Positions 10,401-17,416 of a stretch of 64,000 nt of DNA are shown here, piece by piece (positions within the stretch are counted from its first letter, which is position 1; each line of letters begins with the position of its first letter). The translations under genes and the position numbers were made by a program. Below the pieces are notes generated by a model that worked only from the letters and a program-made list of their open reading frames with translations, ran no database searches and had not been told where the DNA came from. Origin of the DNA: Sulfurimonas marina (lineage in GTDB: Bacteria > Campylobacterota > Campylobacteria > Campylobacterales > Sulfurimonadaceae); the NCBI RefSeq assembly GCF_014905095.1, contig NZ_CP041165.1:372001-436000 (forward strand), written 5' to 3'.

Positions 10401-10458
10401 TTTACCGATGCTGTATAAAAGATTTATTAAAGAGAATAATGATATAAATCTATCATGA
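7396..10458 (+). CDS. CusA/CzcA-type heavy-metal RND efflux pump
   Basis: An inner membrane proton-driven exporter of about 1020 aa with the two-fold RND layout: TM1 near residues 10-30, large periplasmic loops, and two TM blocks (about 335-530 and 860-1010). The charged TM4 segment reads AIAIGMIVDSGVVLVENV. This resembles CusA-like pumps and lacks the DFG aspartate of CzcA-type pumps, so the ion is uncertain. I chose the ATG at 7396, which lies inside ATGATTGA and 9 nt after GGAGG. An upstream in-frame GTG at 7375 would add seven unlikely residues. It ends in a 4-nt overlap with the next small gene. Confidence 0.93.
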   Translation: MIDKLISIALSQRVLALIIALAIAIGGVFSYSKLTIDAFPDVSTTQVKIIIKSPGMTPKEVEQQITIPIELEMQGIPHQKIVRSISKYALADITIDFEEGTNLYWARDRVYQRFNNIKNSLPSTMTGGIAPVTTPLGEILMFTIESQSLSLMEKRTLLDWVIRPSLRNIEGVADVNALGGEVQTFRIKPNFTSMASLGLTLEDIENKIEKNNANFGAGRIERGDEALLVRLPGSMKNSRDLSNLVVRVDENGAIVRLKDVAEVLTDKLTRYGYVTKNGEGEAVEGLVLGLKGADASRVTSQVKERLDELEKNLPEGTHINVFYDRKDLISKAVSMVQKSLTEAVILVLIILFLFLGSFVSALTVALILPLSILSAFIFMYYFGISVNLMSLGGIAIAIGMIVDSGVVLVENVIARLAENKGASRLHTIYNAAKEVSTPIISGVLIIIIVFTPLLMLQGLGGKLFAPVALSIVFTLAAAIFLALFVIPTIASFLIRKVEHTETFLVRHLIAWYEPLLKKAFRVEKTIYGLLALLLVGTFFAFSNIGKTFMPTMDEGNIVIGIEAPPSINIPAGISLNTQIQQKLLKEVPEIKAIIARTGSDEIGLDPMGLNDSDTFLVFKPKEQWREQDTEWLKEQMRKALEEIQGIEYGFTQPIEMRTSEMLTGARGDVVIKIFGEDIDKLNELGTKIKEITENTQGSEDVYMRQNEGAAYQELRFNDEKLRNYGLDKSDVAHLLKAAVSGVEVGTIYQGMKQFSIIIKGEYKTKNLDEVYLVGAQGEAISLLEVVDIVRSSGPVEIKHEKARRFVSIQTNVNGTDLVTFVDNLKANIAKELQLPAGYSLTFGGEFKNQQATMERLSLVVPIALVLIFMILYMTFKSIVQSVIIFTTIPLAMMGGIFGLYLTNSYLSVPASVGFIALLGIAVLNGVVMISYFNELAQTMKIEEVVIQGAKRRLRPVLMTATIAALSLVPMLYATGPGSEIQKPLAIVVIFGLISSTVLTLVLLPMLYKRFIKENNDINLS

Positions 10459-10652
10459 AGATAGAAACAAAATACAGCTACGAAAAAACATGGTCACTAA
10501 CCTCAGAGGCAGATCTCTTAAAGATCATTGCCGAAGAGGTTGGTGATGCGGATCCGGAAGGGACACTTGTGTATATCAAAGAGGTTATCAAAACCGGTAA
10601 AGAGATCACAGTAGGTTCTTGTAAGTTCAGAGTAAAAAAAGAGGAAAAATAA
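10455..10652 (+). CDS. Small conserved-type hypothetical protein in efflux operon
   Basis: A 65-aa hydrophilic protein with no signal peptide, one Cys (near residue 58, GSCKFRVKK) and no recognised domain. It overlaps the RND pump stop by ATGA and its own stop overlaps the DoxX ATG by TAATG. It is therefore almost certainly translated and coupled to both. Its function is unknown; a cytoplasmic metal- or redox-related accessory is conceivable from context only. Confidence 0.75.
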   Translation: MKIETKYSYEKTWSLTSEADLLKIIAEEVGDADPEGTLVYIKEVIKTGKEITVGSCKFRVKKEEK

Positions 10653-11038
10653 TGTTACAAAATCCAGATATAGCAAAACTATTACTGAGACTGAGTCTTG
10701 GTATCTTAATCCTCTTTCACGGAATTCATAAAATGATTCATGGACTTGGAGGGGTAAAAGCGATGATCGCATCAACACCATTTCCTACATTTTTTGCATA
10801 CGGTGTTTTTGTAGGGGAGCTTATCGCCCCTATATTTATTATTTTAGGTTTATATGCAAGAATCGCTGCAGGCGTATTGGCATTTAATATGTTTATTGCT
10901 ATCTATCTAGCATACGGTTTTTCTCTTAGTCTTTCAAAGCATGGGGGACTGAGCTGGGAATTAGCTCTTGTTTATTTTATTATGAGTATTTTAGTGATAC
11001 TTTTAGGAAGCGGGAAATACGCTGTAAACTCTAAATAA
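10652..11038 (+). CDS. DoxX family membrane protein
   Basis: A 128-aa protein with four predicted membrane helices (about 8-28, 45-68, 70-92 and 103-124), matching the small DoxX/DoxD-like family. Members are linked to thiosulfate or sulfur oxidation or to redox stress, but most are uncharacterised. The N-terminal LLRLSLGILILFHGIHKMIHG is typical of the family. It is the last gene of the efflux operon and is joined to the 65-aa protein by TAATG. Its last codons lie inside a long palindrome shared with the convergent pssA-like gene. Confidence 0.85.
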   Translation: MLQNPDIAKLLLRLSLGILILFHGIHKMIHGLGGVKAMIASTPFPTFFAYGVFVGELIAPIFIILGLYARIAAGVLAFNMFIAIYLAYGFSLSLSKHGGLSWELALVYFIMSILVILLGSGKYAVNSK

Positions 11039-11053
11039 ATTTAGTGTTTACAG
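11022..11053. terminator. Bidirectional terminator-like palindrome across two stop codons
   Basis: A 32-bp inverted repeat with arms CTGTAAAC-T-CTAAAT and ATTTAG-T-GTTTACAG around a 2-nt centre has one T/T mismatch per arm. It contains the stop codons of both convergent genes, doxX-like and pssA-like. Confidence 0.65.
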
Positions 11054-11605
11054 GTGTTTTACTTTTATAGTTGAGTTTAGGCTCCAACCGATAAGGATCA
11101 TAAATCCAAGTACGCCGTAAGCCGGTAAGAATTCATACGTATTTGCAAGATATACTAACCATAAAAGTATAGCACCAAGTGGTGTCGGTACCCCTACAAA
11201 ATGTTTTTCAACTGAACCCGCATCTGAATTTATATTGAATTGAATCAATCTTCTAAGTCCTGAAATAACGTAATAGATACTGATTACACCCGCTACAATT
11301 AGAAAAGCTCCGTCAAAACTTGTCGCATATGTTGCCTGAAAGATTAAAAATACGGGAACAAGTACGAAACTTAAAAAGTCCGCAAAACTGTCAAGCTGAA
11401 TACCAAACTCATTAGAGAGATTAAATTTTCTTGCGATTTTCCCATCAAAAATATCAAATGCTCCACCGATCCAAGCAAGGATAATAGCAAGAAAGAAATT
11501 GTTCTGCGTAATAAAATAAGTTGCGAGTAAACCGGCAGTTATATTTACAAATGTAAACATATTAGCAAGATTAAAATGTGATGATGGTGTAAATAGAAAT
11601 TTCAT
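11048..11605 (-). CDS. pssA: CDP-alcohol phosphatidyltransferase, PssA-like
   Basis: A 185-aa integral membrane enzyme of the CDP-alcohol phosphatidyltransferase family. The full signature DG-x2-AR-x8-G-x3-D-x3-D is present (DGKIARKF...FGIQLDSFAD near residues 53-77). The following segment SGLRRLIQFNI resembles the GLxRLARFN region of phosphatidylserine synthase, so I infer CDP-diacylglycerol-serine O-phosphatidyltransferase. At 185 aa it is short for bacterial type II PssA (usually about 230 or more), and another CDP-alcohol substrate is possible. It is divergent from the iron locus and convergent with the doxX-like gene. Confidence 0.75.
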   Translation of the reverse strand: MKFLFTPSSHFNLANMFTFVNITAGLLATYFITQNNFFLAIILAWIGGAFDIFDGKIARKFNLSNEFGIQLDSFADFLSFVLVPVFLIFQATYATSFDGAFLIVAGVISIYYVISGLRRLIQFNINSDAGSVEKHFVGVPTPLGAILLWLVYLANTYEFLPAYGVLGFMILIGWSLNSTIKVKHL

Positions 11606-11634
11606 TATTAAAATAAGCCTTGTAATTTTTTGAA

Positions 11635-11640
11635 ATTATA
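11635..11640 (-). promoter_or_regulatory. -10 element for the pssA-like gene
   Basis: TATAAT on the minus strand lies 30 nt before the ATG, in the divergent region shared with the Fur-box promoter. Confidence 0.45.
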
Positions 11641-11674
11641 GCAGAAGAATGAAATATTAGTTATGTATTGAAAT

Positions 11675-11689
11675 TGATAAGTATTATCA
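11675..11689 (+). promoter_or_regulatory. Fur box 1
   Basis: TGATAAG-T-ATTATCA matches the 7-1-7 Fur consensus TGATAAT-N-ATTATCA at 13 of 14 positions. It lies 67 bases before the porin start codon of the ferrous iron locus. Confidence 0.75.
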
Positions 11690-11715
11690 GTATTAAGATA
11701 TCACTAAGTAAACTT

Positions 11716-11730
11716 TGATTATCATTCTCA
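11716..11730 (+). promoter_or_regulatory. Fur box 2
   Basis: TGATTAT-C-ATTCTCA matches the 7-1-7 Fur consensus at 12 of 14 positions. It is 41 bp downstream of box 1 (close to four helical turns) and 26 bases before the porin ATG, where it would cover a promoter. Confidence 0.65.
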
Positions 11731-11755
11731 ATATGTTATTTTTTAAGGTATAATT

Positions 11756-13021
11756 ATGAAGCGTTTATTACTATTAATAAGTCTATTGTTTTTGACAACC
11801 GTATTATTTTCAGAAGAAAATGAACTATTACAAAGAAAACACTCTGTAAGAGAAGTTGCTTTTGAAATTGGAAAATTGGAAGAGAAAGAGATATCTGTTG
11901 TTGATAACTTTAAAAACATGTTTCAAGATGGGGAAGTGAGCGGACAGGTAAGAGTTGTTTATGCAGGCTACCATAATAAAAACAGTGATCCGGATCTTTA
12001 TGCTACAGCAATCGGCGGAGTATTAAAATATGAATTAGCAGCGTATAATGGTTTTCACGGGGGTGTTGCTTTTTATACATCAAAAGATATCCCTGCACTT
12101 AGCGGTAATGGGGAGAATAGAAACCTTGAACTTTCTTCATCTGAGGGTGAAGATCAAGATATGAATGAAGCATATATTAATTATAAATATAACTATTTCA
12201 ATCTAAGGTTTGGTCGTCAGGTGCTTGACACTCCTTTAGCTGATAGTGATGATATTAGAATGATTCAAAATACATTTGAAGCATATGTAGCTTCATATAT
12301 CAAACACGGTTGGGAGCTGCAGGCTGGACATATTGAATCGTGGCACGGAATAGACCTTGAAAACGGTCTTGATGACGGCTAGGTAAAACTTGGTGATAAC
12401 GGTATTAACTTTGCCGGTGCAAGATACTTCGATATGTGGGAGTTTCAATCTTGGTATTACAATATGACAGGTATGATGGATGCATATTATGTGGATTTTG
12501 GAGTGCAATACCCTTTTAATGATGATTTTACACTACATCTAATGGCACAGTATCTGAATGAACAAGAGTTGAGCAATAGTGGATACGAAGCGAGTATTTA
12601 CGGTGGTTTATGTGAGTTCGTTTTTGGTGATCTAGGGATTAACTTTGCATATAACCATTCTGATAAAAAAACAGATAAAGAGAGTTTCTCCGGAGCAGGC
12701 GGAGGGACATTGTTTACGAATATGGACATGATGATCATGGATAATATTACAAAAGACAGAGAAGTTGATGCAATCGTTTCAGGTTTGGTGTATAATCACG
12801 GTAGCATATCACTTTTATATGCTTACGGTGATTTCTCAGGTAAAGCTGACAGCTTAGGTGAGAAAGCACATATTGTTGAGCAAAACTTTAATGTAGACTA
12901 CAACATCAATGATGAGTTTTTAGTAGCATTTATCTATGTTATGAGTGAAGATAAACAAAGTGTTTTGAAAACAGAATATGATTACGATAGAACACAGTTA
13001 ATGATAAATTATAATTTTTAA
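11756..13021 (+). pseudogene. Opr-type porin with in-frame amber stop, head of iron locus
   Basis: One reading frame encodes an outer membrane porin of about 421 codons, interrupted by TAG at 12380-12382. The part before the stop (208 aa) has a signal peptide and OprD-like features such as YNYFNLRFGRQVLDTPLADSD. After the stop the same frame continues as VKLGDNGINFAGARYFD and runs to a C-terminal Phe (NYNF), the usual barrel signal. OprD-like porins commonly have Trp here, so a single G-to-A change (TGG to TAG) is the simplest origin. It could be a real loss, amber suppression or a sequence error. It is preceded by two Fur boxes and AAGG, and followed 10 nt later by feoA. A porin for Fe2+ entry is inferred from context. 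Confidence 0.8.
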
Positions 13022-13031
13022 AAGAGGCTAT

Positions 13032-13256
13032 ATGAGATTGATTGAATCTAAACGGGGGCAAAAGTTAGAGGTTGTAAAACTTCATGCAAATGAAGAACTA
13101 AAACACAGACTGATATCTTTTGGAATAATGAAACATACCCTTATAGAGTTTATAGGTGAGGCACCTAGAAAAAAAACTATAGAGATTAAAGTGGGAAATA
13201 TGCAAGTGGCACTCCGAGCCCAAGAAGCAGAAATGATAGAGGTAAAAGAGATATGA
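13032..13256 (+). CDS. feoA: FeoA ferrous iron transport accessory protein
   Basis: A 74-aa cytoplasmic SH3-like protein that supports FeoB. The pattern ELKHRLISFGIMKHTLIEF followed by VALRAQEAEMIEV is typical of FeoA. A ribosome site AAAGAGG lies ahead of the ATG. It overlaps feoB by 4 nt (ATGA) and sits 10 nt after the porin gene, so porin, feoA and feoB form one Fur-controlled unit. Confidence 0.93.
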   Translation: MRLIESKRGQKLEVVKLHANEELKHRLISFGIMKHTLIEFIGEAPRKKTIEIKVGNMQVALRAQEAEMIEVKEI

Positions 13257-15397
13257 ATGAAGAGACATTAGCCTGTCCCGTTACTGCAAAACATATAAAA
13301 GTAGCACTTGTAGGGCAACCAAATGTAGGTAAAAGTATGCTTATCAATTCGGTAAGTAATGCCCACCTGCATGTTGGAAACTTTTCAGGTGTGACGGTAG
13401 ATAAAACGGAAGTACTGTTTGACTATAAAGGGTATAACTTTACTGTAGTTGATCTTCCGGGTACGTATGCATTTACAGATTATACGATCGAAGAGCGTGT
13501 AACACACGATTATCTTTGTGCTGAAGAGTATGACATTATTATTAATGTAGTAGATTCAACAAATCTATTGAAAAATTTACAACTCACATCTGAACTTCTT
13601 ACAATGAGTAAAAAAGTGGTGATAGCACTTAATATGAGTGATGAAGCTGAAAAAGAAGGGATCTCAGTAGATGCCGAGTATATGACGGAACTGATGGGGA
13701 TCCCTTGTGTAAAGGTTTCAGCAGCTACAAAACTGGGTATCGATCAGCTGATCGACACTGTTGTAAAAGAGTTTGAAGCTGAAAAGGTTGATCCAAAACT
13801 TGTTTTTTCAGTGAGTGTAGAAGATGAGATCAGTAATCTTGTAAGTTATTTTAAAAAGCATAAATATCAAGCGGTAAATTCACATAGAAATATTGCGATC
13901 AATCTTCTGAAAAACAATAAAAAAACTTACGAAAAACTGCATGATAATCCTATTTGGACAGAATTACAGCCGGTTTTGATCGAAGCTTCAAGACATATTG
14001 AGATCCATCATGATACGGATGATGTAAAAGAAGCTTTTGCCGAAGAGTATGCATCATTTAACAGAGGTATAGTTGCCGAGGTAGTAAAACAGGATAAAAG
14101 AGAAGAGAAAAAAACACTTACAGAGAAGATAGATTCGGTACTTATTCACCCTGTTGTGGGTATTCCGATATTTTTATTTTTTATGTGGGGATTGTTTCAG
14201 CTCACTTTTGAGATAGGTGCAATTCCTATGGATTATATCGATGCATTTTTCGGATGGTTCGGAGATGTGATCGGAGCTACTATTACAAATGAGAGTATAC
14301 GCTCTCTTGTGGTGGATGGGATCATTGCCGGTGTAGGGGCAGTTGTTCTTTTTATTCCTAATATTGTTATCTTATTTATTGGTATAGCACTGTTAGAGAG
14401 TACGGGATATATGTCTAGGGTAGCTTTTTTGCTTGATGGATTTTTCCATAAATTTGGGCTTCATGGGCAAAGTTTTATCCCGCTTGTAACAGGTTTTGGA
14501 TGCTCTATTCCTGCATATATGAGTGCAAGAGTTTTAAAAAATGACCGTGACAGACTTTTAACGCTTTTTATTATCGGGTTTATGTCTTGTGGTGCAAGAC
14601 TCCCTGTATATGTACTCTTCGCTGGAGCTTTTTTTCCTGAGGATATGGCGGGAAATGTTTTATTTGCTATCTATATCAGTGGTGCAATCATAGGACTGAT
14701 TGCGGCAAAAATTTTAAAACTCACTGCATTCAAAGGTGTGGACGAACCATTTGTTATGGAGATGCCGAAGTATAGATTGCCGAGTGTGAAGCTTATCTGG
14801 CATACAGTACTTACAAAAACAATGATGTACCTGAAAAAAGCGGGTACTTTTATCGCGGGTGCATCGATGTTGATTTGGTTTTTATCAACCTATCCACACA
14901 ATAGTACGCTTGAAGCTGAGTACGAGGTTAAAATTCAAAAGGCACAAAGTGAACAGGAGATTATTCAGCTTGAGAATAAACTGGCAATGGAGCATTTGGA
15001 ACAGAGTTATCTCGGCACTATTGGAAAGTTTACAGAACCTATTTTTGCACCGCTTGGATTTGACTGGAAAATGAATATAGCATTGCAGACTGGTCTTGCT
15101 GCTAAAGAGGTTGTGGTTTCAACTCTTGGAGTTCTTTACTCTTTAGGGGATGATGTAGATGCAGAGAGCCAAACTTTGGTAAATCAGATAAGTAAAAATA
15201 TTCCTTTTGCATCAGCCGTATCGTTTATAGTTGTTGTTATGATCTATTTACCGTGTCTGGCAGCTTCTATCGTTTTTACACGTGAAGCGGGTAGTATCAA
15301 ATACTTTTTCTACCTTTTTGCATTTACTTCGGTAGCTGCATATGTGATGGCGTTTATCGCATACAGAGTAACATTGGCTCTGACAGGTGTTAGCTAA
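13253..15397 (+). CDS. feoB: FeoB ferrous iron transporter
   Basis: A complete 714-aa Fe2+ transporter of the inner membrane. The N-terminal GTPase has G1 GQPNVGKS (residues 21-28), G3 DLPG (67-70) and G4 NMSD (127-130), followed by a helical GDI-like region (about 185-290). The membrane part starts near 305 and carries the two Gate domains, with GFGCSIPAYMSARVL near 415 and NIALQTGLAAKEVVVSTLGVLYS near 610. The length is normal for the family. It is translationally coupled to feoA. A 50-nt gap with its own -10 separates it from the two-component genes. Confidence 0.97.
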   Translation: MNEETLACPVTAKHIKVALVGQPNVGKSMLINSVSNAHLHVGNFSGVTVDKTEVLFDYKGYNFTVVDLPGTYAFTDYTIEERVTHDYLCAEEYDIIINVVDSTNLLKNLQLTSELLTMSKKVVIALNMSDEAEKEGISVDAEYMTELMGIPCVKVSAATKLGIDQLIDTVVKEFEAEKVDPKLVFSVSVEDEISNLVSYFKKHKYQAVNSHRNIAINLLKNNKKTYEKLHDNPIWTELQPVLIEASRHIEIHHDTDDVKEAFAEEYASFNRGIVAEVVKQDKREEKKTLTEKIDSVLIHPVVGIPIFLFFMWGLFQLTFEIGAIPMDYIDAFFGWFGDVIGATITNESIRSLVVDGIIAGVGAVVLFIPNIVILFIGIALLESTGYMSRVAFLLDGFFHKFGLHGQSFIPLVTGFGCSIPAYMSARVLKNDRDRLLTLFIIGFMSCGARLPVYVLFAGAFFPEDMAGNVLFAIYISGAIIGLIAAKILKLTAFKGVDEPFVMEMPKYRLPSVKLIWHTVLTKTMMYLKKAGTFIAGASMLIWFLSTYPHNSTLEAEYEVKIQKAQSEQEIIQLENKLAMEHLEQSYLGTIGKFTEPIFAPLGFDWKMNIALQTGLAAKEVVVSTLGVLYSLGDDVDAESQTLVNQISKNIPFASAVSFIVVVMIYLPCLAASIVFTREAGSIKYFFYLFAFTSVAAYVMAFIAYRVTLALTGVS

Positions 15398-15415
15398 TTG
15401 TTATTTTCATAAAGT

Positions 15416-15421
15416 TATAAT
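15416..15421 (+). promoter_or_regulatory. -10 element for the response regulator gene
   Basis: TATAAT lies 27 bases before the regulator ATG, just after the feoB stop. This suggests that the two-component genes can be expressed independently of Fur. Confidence 0.45.
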
Positions 15422-15447
15422 TGAGAAAAATTAAAAAGGTTTAGAGA

Positions 15448-16116
15448 ATGGCACAACATAAAATATTGATGATAGAAGATGATCTTGAACTTGCCGAGAT
15501 CCTAACAGAATATCTTGAGCAGTTTGATTTTGCGATCACTGTAGAAGATGATCCGTTTAAAGCTGTTAGTATTTTAAAATTAGAGCCTTTTGACCTTGTT
15601 ATTTTAGATTTGACACTTCCGGGGATGGATGGTCTTGAAGTGTGTGAAGCAATTCGTGAACGTCAAGATATCCCTATAATTATCTCTTCGGCTAGAAGTG
15701 ACGTAACAGATAAAGTAAAAGCACTGGAACTCGGAGCTGACGATTATATGCCAAAACCTTACGACCCTCGTGAACTTGAAGCGAGAATCCAGTCTGTTCT
15801 ACGCCGTTATGCTGCAAAAACAGAGGCAAAAGCGGAAAATAAAAGTGATTTCAAATGTGATAAAGAAACAATGACAATCACATATAAAGGTCGCAATATC
15901 GATCTTACAAATGCCGAATTTGGGATTTTGGCTTATATGATCCAAAAACACGGTCTTGTAGTGTCTCGCGAAGATCTGATTCATAACGTAAATGCGATCA
16001 ATGAAGACAGTTCCAACAAGTCAATTGACGTAATGGTTGGACGTATTAGAAGCAAACTAGGGGATAAATCTCTTATCGAATCGGTTCGTGGCGTAGGATA
16101 TAAACTGCTTAAATGA
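15448..16116 (+). CDS. OmpR-family response regulator, ArsR-like
   Basis: A 222-aa two-component regulator. The receiver domain (residues 1-120) has the acidic pair EDD near 9-11, the phosphoacceptor in VILDLTLPGMDG (Asp near 54) and Lys in MPKPYDP near 104. A winged-helix DNA-binding domain follows (about 130-222), with SVRGVGYKL at the end. It overlaps the sensor kinase gene and is probably its partner. It resembles the Helicobacter/Campylobacter ArsR acid-response regulator. Its position after feoB suggests, but does not prove, a role in iron or envelope responses. Confidence 0.92.
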   Translation: MAQHKILMIEDDLELAEILTEYLEQFDFAITVEDDPFKAVSILKLEPFDLVILDLTLPGMDGLEVCEAIRERQDIPIIISSARSDVTDKVKALELGADDYMPKPYDPRELEARIQSVLRRYAAKTEAKAENKSDFKCDKETMTITYKGRNIDLTNAEFGILAYMIQKHGLVVSREDLIHNVNAINEDSSNKSIDVMVGRIRSKLGDKSLIESVRGVGYKLLK

Positions 16117-17393
16117 TGAAACGAAACGCAGTCCTTATCACGATACTTTTTGCATTGAGTGTTTCACTCATAAGTGTCAGTGCAATTTTTTGGGAGTTTT
16201 ATAAGCTCAACAAACAACAATATATAGATCATATTTTTACGAAATACTCTGTTATTGCACAAATCTACCGTGAGCATATGCAAAGAAGTTCTTCGGAGAT
16301 TATGCTTGAAGCCAACCTTGCAGTATATGATCTCTTCATCATTAAAGATAAAAAAGAGAAAAAAGATATTTTAGAAAAATCGAAACTCCTTAAAAAAGAG
16401 GGGTTTAAAAGTTTTGGTACTTCTTTAATGCTCAACAAAAACGGACTTTTTACTAAAAATACCGTGACAAACCTTGAAGCTTCAATGTTAAAACATCAAA
16501 AGCAGATCTATTTTTATATAGAAAGCCCCGATTCTGAAGTGTTGATCAAGGATGAAAGACTGCACCCATATAGTTATCTGAATATTCTATATTTTTATAG
16601 TATGGTTTTTATTATTATCTCACTCTCGTTTGTCCTAGTTATGCAAAAACTGCGTCCCCTTATCAGACTTAGAAAAAAGATAGCACTTTACGGAAACGGT
16701 GATATGGAGATCTCTTTTAAAACGAAAAATATTGATGAGATAGGCTCTGTTGCAAATGAGCTTGAAAATACAAGAGAGAAGATCAATACAATTTTAGAAT
16801 CACGTACACTTTTTTTACGAAACCTGATGCATGAGTTAAAGACACCGATTGCAAAAGGGACCATTGTTACACAAATGCTCTCGGAGCAAAAACAGCGTGA
16901 TCGTTTCACTTCAATTTTTAAACGTTTAGAGACTTTGGTTGAAGAGTTTGCATTGATCGAAGAGGTGACAAGTCTGGGTGATACTACCGAGTTTAAAGAG
17001 TACCGTTTAGTAGATATCATTGACGGTGCGATCGACATGGCAATGGTTGATAGAGAAAAAGTGGGAGTGATGATAAGTACTGACGTCAAAGTAGATGTAA
17101 ATTATCGCCTTTATACAACCGCTATAAAAAATATGATTGACAATGCGATGAAGTATTCTGATGATGCATATATTAAAATTCTTATCAATGAAAAAGGTGA
17201 ACTTTGTTTTGAAAGTAGAGGGGAGTGTTTAAAGCATCCTCTACAATATTATATAGAACCTTTTACAAAAGAAAACCCGTCAAAAAATAGTTTTGGACTC
17301 GGACTTTACCTGGTAGATTCTATCTTAAAAGCACATGGAGAAATTTTAGCTCACGAGTATGAAAACGGGGTAAATCGTTTTATATTTGCGTAA
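16113..17393 (+). CDS. Sensor histidine kinase, ArsS-like
   Basis: A 426-aa membrane kinase. TM1 (about 7-28) and TM2 (about 155-177) enclose a periplasmic sensor region of about 125 aa. A HAMP-like linker is followed by the dimerisation and phosphoacceptor motif MHELKTPIAKG near 244-254, and then the ATPase domain with NMIDNAMKYSDD near 338 and GLGLYLVDSILKAHG near 395. The MHELKTPIAKG form is that of the ArsS acid-sensing kinases of this phylum. It overlaps the regulator stop by ATGA. The signal is unknown; pH, as in H. pylori ArsS, is a family-based guess. Confidence 0.9.
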   Translation: MMKRNAVLITILFALSVSLISVSAIFWEFYKLNKQQYIDHIFTKYSVIAQIYREHMQRSSSEIMLEANLAVYDLFIIKDKKEKKDILEKSKLLKKEGFKSFGTSLMLNKNGLFTKNTVTNLEASMLKHQKQIYFYIESPDSEVLIKDERLHPYSYLNILYFYSMVFIIISLSFVLVMQKLRPLIRLRKKIALYGNGDMEISFKTKNIDEIGSVANELENTREKINTILESRTLFLRNLMHELKTPIAKGTIVTQMLSEQKQRDRFTSIFKRLETLVEEFALIEEVTSLGDTTEFKEYRLVDIIDGAIDMAMVDREKVGVMISTDVKVDVNYRLYTTAIKNMIDNAMKYSDDAYIKILINEKGELCFESRGECLKHPLQYYIEPFTKENPSKNSFGLGLYLVDSILKAHGEILAHEYENGVNRFIFA

Positions 17394-17416
17394 GTTTAAA
17401 TATGTAAACTGTTGTA

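Noticed and set aside
12380-12382. TAG as a site for pyrrolysine insertion
   Set aside because: Nothing in the window suggests pyrrolysine genes and porins do not use it; a point mutation, suppression or error is simpler.
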